In this document: piece by piece, positions 24,513-34,106 of the stretch
How the letters are laid out: every line of letters begins with the position of its first letter
Position numbering within the stretch: the stretch's first letter is position 1
Assembly: GCF_020907275.1 (NCBI RefSeq)
Contig: NZ_JAJJWI010000006.1
Location: 1-64,000, forward strand
Reading direction: 5' to 3'
DNA length: 64,000 nt
Origin: Pontibacter silvestris
Lineage (GTDB): Bacteria > Bacteroidota > Bacteroidia > Cytophagales > Hymenobacteraceae
Program-made: the position numbers and the translations under genes
Notes under the pieces: generated by a model
Seen by the model: the letters and a program-made list of their open reading frames with translations, nothing else
What the model was told of the DNA's origin: nothing
Databases searched by the model: none

Positions 24513-26302
24513 TGCAACTTCAAAACGCTATTAGTCAGAGCATCAGCCAAGCGCTGCAAACGTTGTTTAACCTTTCTGTTGATGCTTCGCAGATAAGCCT
24601 ACAGCCAACGCGCAAGGAGTTTGCCGGCTCTTTTACTTTTGTAACTTTTCCTTACACCAAACAGCTTGGCAAAGGACCGGAGCAAATCGGGCAGGCACTG
24701 GGCGAGTATCTGAAAGAGCATGCACCGGAAGTAAAAGACTTTAACGTGGTGAAAGGCTTTCTGAACCTGGAAGTGAAAGAGGCAGAGTGGCTGAGGCTTT
24801 TTAAAGAGCTAATGCAGAACCGGGCTTACGGGCAGGCTGAACCAAGTGGGCGCAATATAATGGTGGAGTATTCTTCGCCAAATACAAACAAACCCCTACA
24901 CCTAGGGCACTTGCGTAACAACTTTTTGGGGTATTCTGTAGCTGAGATTCTGAAAGCGAATGGCCATAATGTGATGAAAGTGAACCTGGTGAACGACCGG
25001 GGCATTCATATTTGTAAGTCGATGCTTGCTTACCAGAAGCAGGGAAATGGCGAAACACCAGAAAGCAGTGGCATTAAGGGCGACCATTTGGTAGGAAAAT
25101 ACTATGTGTTGTTCGATAAGGCTTATAAAGAGCAGATAGATGAACTGGTGGCACAAGGCATGGATAAAGAGGAAGCGAAGAAAAAAGCACCTCTTATGTT
25201 GGAAGCCCAGGAAATGCTGAAGAAGTGGGAGGCAGGAGACGAGCAAACTGTAGAACTGTGGAAGCTGATGAACAGCTGGGTGTACGCTGGCTTTGATCAA
25301 ACTTACCGCAATATTGGTGTTGACTTTGATAAGTTTTACTATGAATCTGGTACTTACATGCTTGGTAAAGAGCGTGTAGAGGAGGGGCTGCAGAAAGAGG
25401 TCTTCTTCAGAAAAGAGAATGGTTCTGTTTGGGTAGACCTGGCAGACGAGGGACTGGATGAGAAACTGCTGCTTCGTGCCGATGGTACTTCTGTGTATAT
25501 TACGCAGGACTTGGGTACGGCAGAGCTAAAGTACAACGACTTTCCGTATGATGAATCGGTGTATGTGGTGGCAGATGAGCAGAACTATCATTTTCAGGTA
25601 TTAAAGGCGACACTAAAGAAATTAGGGAAGTCTTATGCCGAAGGCATTTATCACCTGTCTTACGGTATGGTAGATCTTCCTTCAGGAAAAATGAAATCCA
25701 GGGAAGGTACTGTAGTAGATGCCGACGAACTGGTGCAGGAAATGATTGATACGGCGCGTCAGCAGACAGAAGAGCTGGGCAAGATTGAAGGTTTTACGCC
25801 TGAGCAGGCACAGGAGCTATACCATACCTTGGCTTTAGGCGCCCTGAAGTACTTCCTGCTGAAAGTAGACCCAAAGAAACGCATGTTGTTTAACCCGCAG
25901 GAGTCTATTGACTTCCGTGGCAATACAGGACCTTTTATCCAATATACACATGCCCGTATAGCGGCCATTCTCCGTAAAGCATCAGAAATGGGCATAGTAG
26001 CAGAAGCTACATCATTTGAAGGGGTGGCTAATTTACATGAGGCGGAACAGGAGGTTATTGTGCAACTGGTAAATTATCCGGAAGTAGTAAAAGAAGCCGG
26101 TAACTTATATGCCCCATCGGTAATCGGTAACTATGCTTACGAATTGGCTAAAGCTTATAACCGTTTCTACCAAGAAATATCTATCTTTAATGAGACAGAT
26201 GAGCAGGCACGTAACTTCAGGATTGCCCTTTCAGCTATGGTAGCCCGATTGATACGTGAAAGTATGGGGTTATTAGGCATTAATGTGCCTGAGCGCATGT
26301 AA
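24512..26302 (+). CDS. argS: Arginyl-tRNA synthetase
   Basis: 596 aa, class Ia synthetase, full length. The N-terminal Add-1 domain contains KGFLNLEV; the HIGH motif is in PNTNKPLHLGHLRNN; the KMSKS equivalent is degenerate (GKMKSREGTVV), as is common in ArgRS. The DALR anticodon-binding domain is C-terminal (FIQYTHARIAAILRKA onward) and ends with the family-typical LLGINVPERM. It charges tRNA-Arg. Translationally coupled to the arginase gene, so arginine use and arginine charging share one transcript. Confidence 0.96.
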   Translation: MQLQNAISQSISQALQTLFNLSVDASQISLQPTRKEFAGSFTFVTFPYTKQLGKGPEQIGQALGEYLKEHAPEVKDFNVVKGFLNLEVKEAEWLRLFKELMQNRAYGQAEPSGRNIMVEYSSPNTNKPLHLGHLRNNFLGYSVAEILKANGHNVMKVNLVNDRGIHICKSMLAYQKQGNGETPESSGIKGDHLVGKYYVLFDKAYKEQIDELVAQGMDKEEAKKKAPLMLEAQEMLKKWEAGDEQTVELWKLMNSWVYAGFDQTYRNIGVDFDKFYYESGTYMLGKERVEEGLQKEVFFRKENGSVWVDLADEGLDEKLLLRADGTSVYITQDLGTAELKYNDFPYDESVYVVADEQNYHFQVLKATLKKLGKSYAEGIYHLSYGMVDLPSGKMKSREGTVVDADELVQEMIDTARQQTEELGKIEGFTPEQAQELYHTLALGALKYFLLKVDPKKRMLFNPQESIDFRGNTGPFIQYTHARIAAILRKASEMGIVAEATSFEGVANLHEAEQEVIVQLVNYPEVVKEAGNLYAPSVIGNYAYELAKAYNRFYQEISIFNETDEQARNFRIALSAMVARLIRESMGLLGINVPERM

Positions 26303-26423
26303 GCTTTTATTGGTCATTTATCTTTAAGTGATCAAAAGGGTTATTTTTTTGAACATAACCTAAAGTGATTTGTTAGCTGTTGTAGTCTGTATTTCTGTGT
26401 ATATCACATAATGTGTTAATAAA

Positions 26424-27020
26424 ATGAAAAAGTTGGTTTTGTCAGTCGTACTGGGTGCAGCAATAGCTGGCGCCGCCTGTAAGCAATCAAATAGTACCAC
26501 TATAAACGAAAAAACTATGACAACCGAAGTAACGCAACCTGATGCACAGGAACAAAGCAGCTTTTATGATTTCAAAATGGTTTCTCTGGATGGCAAGGAG
26601 ATCGATTTCTCAAAGTACAAAGGCAAAAAAGTACTGTTGGTAAATACAGCCTCTGAATGTGGTTTTACGCCACAGTATGCCGACCTGGAGGAGCTACACG
26701 AAAAGTATGGGGACAAAGTAGTTGTGCTTGGTTTTCCGGCTAATAACTTTGGAGGGCAGGAGCCTGGCTCTAACAAAGAAATCGCTTCTTTCTGCCAAAA
26801 GAACTATGGCGTAGAATTCCAGATGTTTGAGAAAATATCTGTGCTGGGAGATGACCGTCACCCATTGTACACCTGGTTGGAGCAAAACTCACCAAACCAC
26901 GACAAGCCAAGCTGGAACTTCAGCAAGTTTCTGATAGATGAAAATGGTAAGGTAGTAGCGTTTTACCCATCTAAAGTAAAACCAATGGATAAAGAGCTGT
27001 TAGCAGCTATTCAAAAGTAA
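26424..27020 (+). CDS. Glutathione peroxidase-family lipoprotein
   Basis: 198 aa. A lipoprotein signal (MKKLVLSVVLGAAIAGAAC, lipobox AGAAC) precedes a thioredoxin-fold GPx domain. Catalytic residues are present: peroxidatic Cys in NTASECGFTPQ (Cys, not selenocysteine), Gln in FPANNFGGQEPG, and Trp/Asn in KPSWNFSKF. Cys-type enzymes usually draw electrons from thioredoxin, not glutathione. It should reduce hydroperoxides in the periplasm, tethered to a membrane. Single gene. Confidence 0.92.
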   Translation: MKKLVLSVVLGAAIAGAACKQSNSTTINEKTMTTEVTQPDAQEQSSFYDFKMVSLDGKEIDFSKYKGKKVLLVNTASECGFTPQYADLEELHEKYGDKVVVLGFPANNFGGQEPGSNKEIASFCQKNYGVEFQMFEKISVLGDDRHPLYTWLEQNSPNHDKPSWNFSKFLIDENGKVVAFYPSKVKPMDKELLAAIQK

Positions 27021-27078
27021 ATTCAGGCTTAAGCAAATGCTTGCGCCTTATTTTAAGACACGTTTTGTCAAGTAATAA

Positions 27079-28017
27079 TTGAATAATATATCTCAACAAT
27101 CATCTACCCAAAGTCCAGGCTTAGTAAAAGCTTGGATTTCGGCTTTTAGGCCACGTACATTGCCGTTGGCTCTTTCCTGTATAGGTATGGGCGGTTTTAT
27201 GGCGGCAGCTAACGGTGTTTTCGATGCAGCTATTGTAGGCCTTTGTGTGCTTACTACCTTATTTCTGCAAATCCTCTCGAACCTAGCCAATGACTATGGC
27301 GACTCGGTACATGGTGCTGACAGCGTCCACCGCGAAGGTCCAATGCGAGCTGTGCAGGCAGGGCATATAAAAGCAGAGCACATGAAAAAAGGGATGACTT
27401 TGTTTGGTCTGCTCTCTTTATTGTCTGGTTTACTGCTGTTGTGGGTGTCTTTCGGTACAGAGGGGCTCCTGCTGGCTTTACTGTTCCTGCTGATTGGGCT
27501 TGCCTGTATCTGGGCAGCTGTCAATTACACGGCAGGTTCCAATCCATACGGTTATGCTGGTTTGGGTGATGCTTCGGTATTTGTTTTCTTCGGATTGGTA
27601 GGTGTGTTAGGCACTTATTTTCTGCAGGCACAAGCACTAAGCGGTGTGGTTATACTGCCTGCCCTTATTTGTGGCTTTTTTGCAACAGCTGTGCTTAATG
27701 TAAACAACATTCGGGATATTAATTCTGATTTGCTGGCAGGAAAGCATTCTATACCAGTGCGTATCGGTCCGAAATGGGCTCGAGTTTATCATGTGCTTTT
27801 ATTGTGCAGTGGTGTATTTAGCGCTTTTTTCTATGTACTGCTAAACTTCCATAACTGGTTGCAGTTCCTGTTCGTGCTGGTCATTCCACTGCTTTTTATC
27901 AATGGCATAAACGTCTGGCGCAAACAAACATCCAAAGAACTGGATCCATACCTGAAGCAGATGGCTATTACTACACTACTATTTGTGCTCTTCTTTGGTC
28001 TCGGGCAGGTATTGTAG
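27079..28017 (+). CDS. menA: 1,4-dihydroxy-2-naphthoate polyprenyltransferase
   Basis: 312 aa from a TTG start, UbiA superfamily with about eight to nine membrane segments. The first Asp-rich motif is NLANDYGDSVHGAD, followed by the MenA-typical HREGPMRAVQAG. The second is NNIRDINSDLLAGKHS. It attaches the isoprenoid tail to DHNA in menaquinone synthesis, at the inner membrane. No ATG fits upstream, and TTG gives a short soluble N-terminus before the AFRPRTLPLA motif seen at the start of MenA. Closed by a strong terminator; no other men genes nearby. Confidence 0.93.
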   Translation: MNNISQQSSTQSPGLVKAWISAFRPRTLPLALSCIGMGGFMAAANGVFDAAIVGLCVLTTLFLQILSNLANDYGDSVHGADSVHREGPMRAVQAGHIKAEHMKKGMTLFGLLSLLSGLLLLWVSFGTEGLLLALLFLLIGLACIWAAVNYTAGSNPYGYAGLGDASVFVFFGLVGVLGTYFLQAQALSGVVILPALICGFFATAVLNVNNIRDINSDLLAGKHSIPVRIGPKWARVYHVLLLCSGVFSAFFYVLLNFHNWLQFLFVLVIPLLFINGINVWRKQTSKELDPYLKQMAITTLLFVLFFGLGQVL

Positions 28018-28035
28018 GAGAAAGAAAGATTGAGG

Positions 28036-28085
28036 AAAACCAGCTCCAAAAGCATGCTGAATAGCTTTTGGAGCTGGTTTTTTTA
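28036..28085 (+). terminator. Terminator behind menA
   Basis: Perfect 18-bp stem AAAACCAGCTCCAAAAGC (28036-28053) / GCTTTTGGAGCTGGTTTT (28064-28081), then T residues. Confidence 0.92.
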
Positions 28086-28330
28086 GGTTTACAGTAATGC
28101 GGCGGGAGAAGAGGGCAAAGCTATTGAGTTCTAAACAATAGGTGTGGTATCGCTGGATAAACTGTAGGTACAAGAACTTATGGAAAATGCGTCAATAATT
28201 TTAGAGTTTAACATTGTTCTTATTGTCTTGAAAGCTTTAACAGTAAGAGAATCTAGCCAGTGTCTAGTTTAGTTAATCCAGCACAGTTTATTTTCGTAAA
28301 TTAATGTATAAACATTAAAGAATGATTTCT

Positions 28331-29281
28331 ATGAAAAAAAGACAACTTGGCAATTCAGAATTAGAGATAGCTCCTTTGGTATTTGGTGGCAATGTGTTTG
28401 GGTGGACTATTAATGAAGAAACATCGTTCAAACTCTTGGATGCCTTTTTAGATGCTGACTTTAACTGCATCGACACCGCAGATGTGTACTCCCGATGGGC
28501 ATCTGGAAATAACGGTGGTGATTCTGAAGCTATTATTGGCAAATGGCTGAAGCAACGCAGCAACCGAGATAAAGTAATTATTGCGACAAAAGTAGGCAGC
28601 GAAATGGGAGAGGGAATGAAAGGTCTCTCTAAAAGCTATATTAAGCAAGCTGTAGAGGCATCTTTAAAGCGATTGCAAACAGATTACATAGACCTGTACC
28701 AGTCGCACTACGATGACCCTGAAACACCTGTTGAGGAAACACTCGAAGCGTACGGAGAATTAATTAAGGAGGGTAAAGTAAGAGCGATTGGAGCATCCAA
28801 CTTTAGCCCAGAAAGGTTACGGGAATCTTTGGAAGCCAGTGCAAAAAGTAGTTTACCTCGCTACGAAACTTTCCAGCCAGAATACAACCTGTACGACAGA
28901 GAAGGGTATGAGAAAGATATAGAACCTGTTTGCAATGAATATGGCCTTGGCGTTATAAGCTATTTCTCTTTGGCCAGCGGTTTCCTTACTGGTAAATACA
29001 GATCAGAAGATGACCTGTCTAAAAGCCAGCGTGGCCAGGCAGTGAAGAAATATTTGGATGACCGAGGCAACCATATATTGCAGGCGCTTGATGAAGTGGC
29101 GAAACAGCACAATAGCACTCCGGCCAGTGTTTCATTGGCCTGGCTGATGGCCCGCCCAAGCATAACTGCCCCTATAGCCAGTGCAACTAAACTAGAGCAA
29201 CTGGATGCGCTTGTTAAAGCCGCAGAACTGAAGTTAGACAGTACAGCTATCGAAAAGCTAACGAAAGCCAGTGCTTACTAA
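28331..29281 (+). CDS. Aldo/keto reductase
   Basis: About 316 aa. ATG 28331 (MKKRQLGNSELEI) gives the usual family start; ATG 28322 in frame would add three residues. The TIM-barrel residues are seen: D and Y in DTADVYSRW, K in IIATKVGSEMG, H in LYQSHYDDP. The C-terminal NADP-binding strand is ITAPIASATKLEQLDAL. It is of the type often called general oxidoreductase (AKR12/13-like); substrate unknown. Single gene with a -7-like TATTTTCG about 36 nt upstream and a terminator behind. Confidence 0.93.
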   Translation: MKKRQLGNSELEIAPLVFGGNVFGWTINEETSFKLLDAFLDADFNCIDTADVYSRWASGNNGGDSEAIIGKWLKQRSNRDKVIIATKVGSEMGEGMKGLSKSYIKQAVEASLKRLQTDYIDLYQSHYDDPETPVEETLEAYGELIKEGKVRAIGASNFSPERLRESLEASAKSSLPRYETFQPEYNLYDREGYEKDIEPVCNEYGLGVISYFSLASGFLTGKYRSEDDLSKSQRGQAVKKYLDDRGNHILQALDEVAKQHNSTPASVSLAWLMARPSITAPIASATKLEQLDALVKAAELKLDSTAIEKLTKASAY

Positions 29282-29310
29282 TTGCTTCGTGTTTAAATTT
29301 AAGAGGTATC

Positions 29311-29352
29311 AATTGCAAAAGGAGCAGCATCAAAGCTGCTCCTTTTGCAATT
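29311..29352. terminator. Bidirectional terminator
   Basis: Perfect 18-bp stem AATTGCAAAAGGAGCAGC (29311-29328) / GCTGCTCCTTTTGCAATT (29335-29352) between the convergent aldo/keto reductase and pncA genes. Confidence 0.85.
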
Positions 29353-29405
29353 AACTATTGCTAGCCTCAGCTGCAATATCTGCTTGTCTGCCTCCGGTAA
29401 AGTAT

Positions 29406-30032
29406 TTAGTTAGTGTTTTTTGTTTTAAGGATAGAACCACTTTGAATAACTTTGCCTCCCATACTTGTGATGTCCTCCTTTACTTTTTTGAAGTCATCAG
29501 CACTTAACGATCGAATGGCATCTTCAATCAGGAAAACCTCAAAACCCTCCTGTATGGCATCCTTGGCCGAAAAATACACGCAGTAATCTCCTGCCAGCCC
29601 TACCAGATACAGTTGCGTTACCTGTTTCCCCCGCAGGTAATCTGCCAGTCCGGTAGATTTTAAATGTCCGTTGTCATAAAAACCACTGTAGCTGTCTATC
29701 TCCGGGTTAGTGCCTTTTCTGAAAATAGCCTCAATTTTGTTTGCTTTCAGGTCTTTAGTAAAGTTGGCTCCCTCAGTTTCCTGTATGCAATGGTCTGGCC
29801 AAAGCACTTGTTCTAGCCCATGCAGGTCAATTGTCTCAAAAACATTTTTGCCCGCATGGTTAGAGGCAAAACTTTTATGCTGCGGCGGGTGCCAGTCCTG
29901 CGTTGCTACAACAAGGTTAAACTCTTCCTGCAGCTTGTTTACAACTGGTATAATCTGGTCTCCTTCAGGTACTGCCAAAGCGCCATCTGGTAAGAAATCG
30001 TTTTGGATATCAATCAAAAGTAATGCTCTCAT
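29406..30032 (-). CDS. pncA: Nicotinamidase / pyrazinamidase
   Basis: 208 aa, isochorismatase-like hydrolase. The catalytic triad is visible: Asp in LLIDIQNDFLP, Lys in IFRKGTNPE, and Cys in LAGDYCVYFSA. Metal ligands are in TQDWHPPQHKSF. It converts nicotinamide to nicotinate in NAD salvage. The loop GLAGDYCV differs from the more usual GLATDYCV by one small residue. Divergent from an AraC regulator gene with 262 bp between them. Confidence 0.94.
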   Translation of the reverse strand: MRALLLIDIQNDFLPDGALAVPEGDQIIPVVNKLQEEFNLVVATQDWHPPQHKSFASNHAGKNVFETIDLHGLEQVLWPDHCIQETEGANFTKDLKANKIEAIFRKGTNPEIDSYSGFYDNGHLKSTGLADYLRGKQVTQLYLVGLAGDYCVYFSAKDAIQEGFEVFLIEDAIRSLSADDFKKVKEDITSMGGKVIQSGSILKTKNTN

Positions 30033-30294
30033 TTCTATTGGTTAGCTGTTATTGGTGTAGTGTAAGCTTTAGCTTAAAGATAGGAGGCTTATCTTATTAA
30101 TGAAAAAATATGCAACACGAAACTTTTGTGTCAGTGCCATTATGGCAAGAGTAATCTTTTTTGAAACATATAAGCTACTGATATCCTGAACTATATTGTG
30201 AGGGTATACTGCCATTTACTGTATAATGATGGTTTATATATAGTATGGTATATTTTTAGCTGCCTGCAACTAGAATTTATAAGAACTGAATGAT

Positions 30295-31185
30295 ATGATT
30301 GTTACTAGCACTGCACAAGCTACAGAAACATGTGCTGCCCTAAACAAGCAGGAGCCTGTGCAGGTACTTTATTTTAATGCTGATCTGTCGGAGCGACTGG
30401 TACTGCCATTCGGGCAACACGATATATTTGTGGTGAAATGGTTAAAGCAAGGCAGTGGCACCTTTACAGTGGATTTTACAACGCAGGACATTCAGCCGGG
30501 GCGTATGTTCTTTGTTGCTCCCAATGCCATTCACCACCTGGACACACAGCAGGAAACAACCTTAGAAGGCTGGACTCTTCTTATTCATCTGGATTACCTG
30601 GCTGATTATGGCAGTAACTTAGTTGATTTGCTTTATAGCCAGTTACAGGTGCAAAGCCTCGATATTCCGCTAGAGAGCCAGCGCAAGCTAGATCAGATAT
30701 TTAACTTGCTGCACACAGAGTTGCAAAGTCAGGAAGCATGGAAAGACACAGCTGTGAATGCCTATCTGGCTATACTGCTGACAGAGTTTAAACGACTATC
30801 GGCAGCTACTACTCCTGAACTGAAGCACCTGGACTCTCGCTATGAAGAGTTTCTGCAACTGATGCACCAGGACTTTAAAGAAGTGAAAGATGTGGAGTCT
30901 TATGCAGAAAGAGTAAACCTTAGCACAAAACAACTAAACCGCATTTGTAAAGAAGCCTCCGGTAAAACAGCCCGGCAGCTTATCGACTACCGGATTATGC
31001 TGGAGGCCCGCCGCTTGCTGCACCATACAAGTTTATCTGTAAAAGAAATTGCTTATGAATTAGGCTTTGAAGAACCTTCTAGCTTTATAAAGTTCTTTCA
31101 TCGGTTTAGTGAGCATACACCACTGCAGTATCGAAACCTGTCAGCTGTAGATTACCACGCGCACTACAGCAGTGTTGTCAGCTAG
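30295..31185 (+). CDS. AraC family transcriptional regulator
   Basis: 296 aa. The N-terminal cupin-like sensor (about 15-130) includes FGQHDIFVVKWLKQGSGTFTVD and PGRMFFVAPNAIHHLD. The C-terminal part (about 195-285) is a double helix-turn-helix: ESYAERVNLSTKQLNRICKE, then SVKEIAYELGFEEPSSFIKFF, the hallmark of AraC/XylS. Ligand and targets unknown. It is divergent from pncA and may act on that gene or on a distant one. Confidence 0.93.
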   Translation: MIVTSTAQATETCAALNKQEPVQVLYFNADLSERLVLPFGQHDIFVVKWLKQGSGTFTVDFTTQDIQPGRMFFVAPNAIHHLDTQQETTLEGWTLLIHLDYLADYGSNLVDLLYSQLQVQSLDIPLESQRKLDQIFNLLHTELQSQEAWKDTAVNAYLAILLTEFKRLSAATTPELKHLDSRYEEFLQLMHQDFKEVKDVESYAERVNLSTKQLNRICKEASGKTARQLIDYRIMLEARRLLHHTSLSVKEIAYELGFEEPSSFIKFFHRFSEHTPLQYRNLSAVDYHAHYSSVVS

Positions 31186-31219
31186 AAATGTATGCAGCTC
31201 CTATTCTAGAATTGAAAAG

Positions 31220-31246
31220 CCGGTGAACACTTCACCGGTTTTTTTA
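31220..31246 (+). terminator. Terminator behind AraC gene
   Basis: 8-bp stem CCGGTGAA/TTCACCGG with a 3-nt loop, followed by seven T. Confidence 0.88.
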
Positions 31247-31482
31247 TGCTTGGGGCCTTATAGCTGTACACTGTTTTAGAGCAATGTCCCGGATTTACTA
31301 TACAATGTCTTAAAGTCACACCTGTCATACGCCTGCTTTTTTAGACATTTGTATCAACAAATGAGCTAAGGAGGTAGCCGCATAAACCAAGTTTAATGCT
31401 CTTAAAGCAGCATCTACAGGTAATGTTTGTTTATTCCTGGCCATATAAATAAAACTTATTATAACATATTTAAACTACAAAA

Positions 31483-32034
31483 ATGAAAAAGTTATTCAGA
31501 ATTGGGGCGTTGGCTCTAGCTTTAATAGGTTCTTCTTTTGCTGTAAAAGCACAAACTGTTGATTCTCGTGGGACTGGTGTTCGCCTGAGCGTAGGGCCAG
31601 AAGTTGGAGTTGCTGTAGGGAAACTTGCAGATGCTTATGACTTCAACTTAGGTGGTTCAGTACAGGCTGACATTCCTGTTATCAACAACGACCTGTATGT
31701 AACTATAAACACTGGATATAATAATGTTTTTGCCAGCGGAGATGGCTCCGACTTAAATCTGATTCCGGCAAAAGCTGGCTTAAAGTTTTTCCCGGTTGGT
31801 AATTTCTATGTGCAAGGCGAAGCAGGGGCAACTTTCCTTACGAATAATTCAGACTTGGATGCTGATAACGCTGCAGCCTTTGTATATGCTCCTCAGGTTG
31901 GTTACCTGTTTCACCTTGGAGATAAAAGCTTTATAGATGCGGGTGTTCGCTTCGAAAGCAACAGCAAGTTCTATGATGGAGGAAAAGCCAGTAACTTTTT
32001 TGGCTTAAGACTGGCTTATGCATTTGGCCTGTAA
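31483..32034 (+). CDS. Outer-membrane beta-barrel protein
   Basis: 183 aa. Signal peptide MKKLFRIGALALALIGSSFAVKAQ with cleavage after AQ. The mature part alternates polar and hydrophobic residues in short beta strands (VRLSVGPEVGVAVG, DLYVTINTGYNN, FYVQGEAGATFL) and ends with an aromatic-rich strand NFFGLRLAYAFGL, as in small OmpA/OmpX-like barrels assembled by BAM. Function unknown. Single-gene unit with its own terminator. Confidence 0.85.
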   Translation: MKKLFRIGALALALIGSSFAVKAQTVDSRGTGVRLSVGPEVGVAVGKLADAYDFNLGGSVQADIPVINNDLYVTINTGYNNVFASGDGSDLNLIPAKAGLKFFPVGNFYVQGEAGATFLTNNSDLDADNAAAFVYAPQVGYLFHLGDKSFIDAGVRFESNSKFYDGGKASNFFGLRLAYAFGL

Positions 32035-32068
32035 CAGAAGCTACATTAACTTAATATATATTCTAAAG

Positions 32069-32095
32069 AGCCCTCTGATATCGGAGGGCTTTTTG
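32069..32095 (+). terminator. Terminator behind barrel gene
   Basis: AGCCCTCTG (32069-32077) / CGGAGGGCT (32082-32090), nine pairs including one G-U, followed by TTTTGTT. It lies 27 bp before the end of the convergent helicase gene. Confidence 0.85.
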
Positions 32096-32121
32096 TTGGT
32101 ATAGTGTCTTTCGTTGTTAAA

Positions 32122-33585
32122 TTAGCCCTGGGTACCTTGCTGATTGTCAGCCTGAGGTTTTGGGGTAGTACTATTATTCTTGTTTCTGTTCCGGTTCCTG
32201 TTGCGGTTGTTGCTTTTACTTTTTTCTCCCTGTGCTTGCTGGCCTTCTGCACGAGGTGCACGAGGAGCCTGTGCACCTTCAGGGCGGGGAGCATTATTTT
32301 TCTTTCTTGGAGGTTTGTTTCTGTCATCGCTGCGTGGTGCTCCTGCTTCTGTAGGTTTGTCACTTCTGCGTCTGTTTCCTCCAGAGCGGTTACCGTTGCT
32401 TTTTCTGCCTCCTTTGCCTCTGTCATTGTCCCGTTTACCTGGGTCATAGGCCGGACCAGGACCAATATCTTCTGGTAAAGGTAGCTTAGGCAGTTCCCGC
32501 TCTATCAGTTGCTCTACTCTGCGTACCCGGTACATGTCTTTCTCGTTTACAAAAGTAAGCGCCATACCTGTGGAAGCAGCACGGGCTGTACGGCCAACAC
32601 GATGCACATAGTCTTCTGCATCCTGAGGCATATCAAAGTTTACCACATGGCTTAAGCTGTCTATATCAATACCTCTTGACAATATGTCTGTAGCCACTAA
32701 TATCTGGTATTGCTTGTTTTTAAAACCCTGTAGCGCCTTTTCTCGATCATCCTGTGTCATATCCGACTGAATTCCATCAGCTTCGTAGCCCATTTTGCGC
32801 AATGAGCGTACAATTGGAGTTACGTTAGACTTGCGGGAGGTAAATATAATCATGCTTTGTACTTCCAGTTCTTGCAACAGATGCTCCAGCAGAGGCAGTT
32901 TCTGGTTGTCGTAGGTCAGGTAAAGGCGCTGATCTATACCTTCGGCCGGTTTTGAAATAGCCAGATTAATTTCCGCGGGATTACGTAAGATCTGTTTCGT
33001 AAGCTCTCTGATTTTACGGGGCATGGTAGCCGAAAACATCAGCGTCTGGCGCTGGGCAGGCAGTTGCTTTACTATCTTTAACAAATCATCCATAAAGCCC
33101 ATGTCAAGCATTTTATCAGCCTCATCTAGTACCAAATGGTTTAGCTGGTTAAGCTTTACATAGCCTAAGGCCATGTGCGACAGCAGGCGGCCAGGTGTCG
33201 CAATAATAATATCGGCACCAGTAGTCAGGGCTCTTTTTTGCTGCTCCCACTCATCGCCTTTGTTACCCCCGTAAATGGCAATAGAGCTAACAGAGGCAAA
33301 GTAACCAAAGCCTTCTACCTGCTCATCAATCTGCTTGGCCAGCTCACGGGTAGGCACCAGAATAAGTGTACTGGTGTGGTTATAATTTGCGTGAGAGATA
33401 TGGTCAATCAGTGGCAACAGGTAAGCGGCTGTTTTGCCCGTACCGGTTTGAGCACACGCAATCATGTCGTTTTGCTCTAGTATAAGTGGTATTGCCTGTT
33501 CCTGTATAGGAGTAGGGGAGTTATAGCCCATCGATTCAATACCAGTCAGTACGTCGTCGTGTAAATTAAAAGATCTGAAATCCAA
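32122..33585 (-). CDS. DEAD-box RNA helicase (RhlE-like)
   Basis: About 487 aa. Core motifs in order: Q motif YNSPTPIQEQAIP, motif I AQTGTGKTAAYLLPL, Ia PTRELAKQ, II VLDEADKMLDMG, III FSATMPRK, V ATDILSRGIDID, VI YVHRVGRTARA. From about residue 375 on comes a Gly/Arg/Asn/Pro-rich basic tail typical of RhlE-like helicases that bind RNA non-specifically. It likely acts in ribosome assembly or RNA decay. I chose TTG 33585 because MDFRSFNLHDDVL is the usual start; a GTG at 33633 would add 16 atypical residues. Convergent with the barrel gene. Confidence 0.93.
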   Translation of the reverse strand: MDFRSFNLHDDVLTGIESMGYNSPTPIQEQAIPLILEQNDMIACAQTGTGKTAAYLLPLIDHISHANYNHTSTLILVPTRELAKQIDEQVEGFGYFASVSSIAIYGGNKGDEWEQQKRALTTGADIIIATPGRLLSHMALGYVKLNQLNHLVLDEADKMLDMGFMDDLLKIVKQLPAQRQTLMFSATMPRKIRELTKQILRNPAEINLAISKPAEGIDQRLYLTYDNQKLPLLEHLLQELEVQSMIIFTSRKSNVTPIVRSLRKMGYEADGIQSDMTQDDREKALQGFKNKQYQILVATDILSRGIDIDSLSHVVNFDMPQDAEDYVHRVGRTARAASTGMALTFVNEKDMYRVRRVEQLIERELPKLPLPEDIGPGPAYDPGKRDNDRGKGGRKSNGNRSGGNRRRSDKPTEAGAPRSDDRNKPPRKKNNAPRPEGAQAPRAPRAEGQQAQGEKSKSNNRNRNRNRNKNNSTTPKPQADNQQGTQG

Positions 33586-33633
33586 AGGTATCTGTTGTTT
33601 ATAAATTATGTAAGGCAAGCTATGCAAATACAC

Positions 33634-33991
33634 ATAACAACCCTAACTAAAGTAAAGATACAATAATTCCTGCTTTATTTCTTGTTCTGTGGTAGTCTAG
33701 CTTGCTTTCTCAGGAGACTGCAGTCGTAACTCAACCTTCTAATTTAAAATATTTTCAGGTTTAACTATAAAAAATACAATATTTAGTACCTGTTTTTATG
33801 ATGTTTGATTTTATATTTATGTAAACTGTTGTTTGGGTATGATGTTTTACGGCAATATTTCCTTTCTAAGATACTTGAAGGGGTGAATTAGAGTTTATTA
33901 GATATGTAACATTTTGTGTTTTAAGGCGTATTCATCAGAAGTAGCAAATGCTAAAAAAATAATGTTGAATTTATGCTAACGGCTTACATAT
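33634..33991. other. Intergenic region
   Basis: AT-rich DNA upstream of the helicase gene. I see no ORF, repeat or RNA structure that I can support, apart from presumed promoters on both sides. Confidence 0.35.
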
Positions 33992-34075
33992 ATGAAGAAG
34001 ATAATACAAGACTCACCAAACCTTTTTCTGCTATTGGTGCTAAACATTATTAACGCTATTTTTTTCTTCCTGTAG
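33992..34075 (+). CDS. Putative 27-aa hydrophobic peptide
   Basis: A short ORF, MKKIIQDSPNLF then L-L-L-V-L-N-I-I-N-A-I-F-F-F-L, ending in TAG. Basic start plus one uninterrupted membrane segment. A strong terminator 32 bp downstream (34107) closes an isolated short transcription unit before yebC. It could be a small membrane peptide or only part of a small RNA; the ORF alone does not prove translation. Confidence 0.4.
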   Translation: MKKIIQDSPNLFLLLVLNIINAIFFFL

Positions 34076-34106
34076 CAGAAACGAAGAACATACTGATTAA
34101 GTAATT

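Noticed and set aside
30033-30294. tRNA or riboswitch in the pncA/AraC spacer and similar AT-rich spacers
   Set aside because: No T-loop GTTCRA context, acceptor stem or conserved riboswitch core was visible in any spacer.
32104-32478. Long plus-strand ORF opposite the helicase tail
   Set aside because: It is the antisense of the low-complexity RG-rich tail; codon bias there keeps several frames open.
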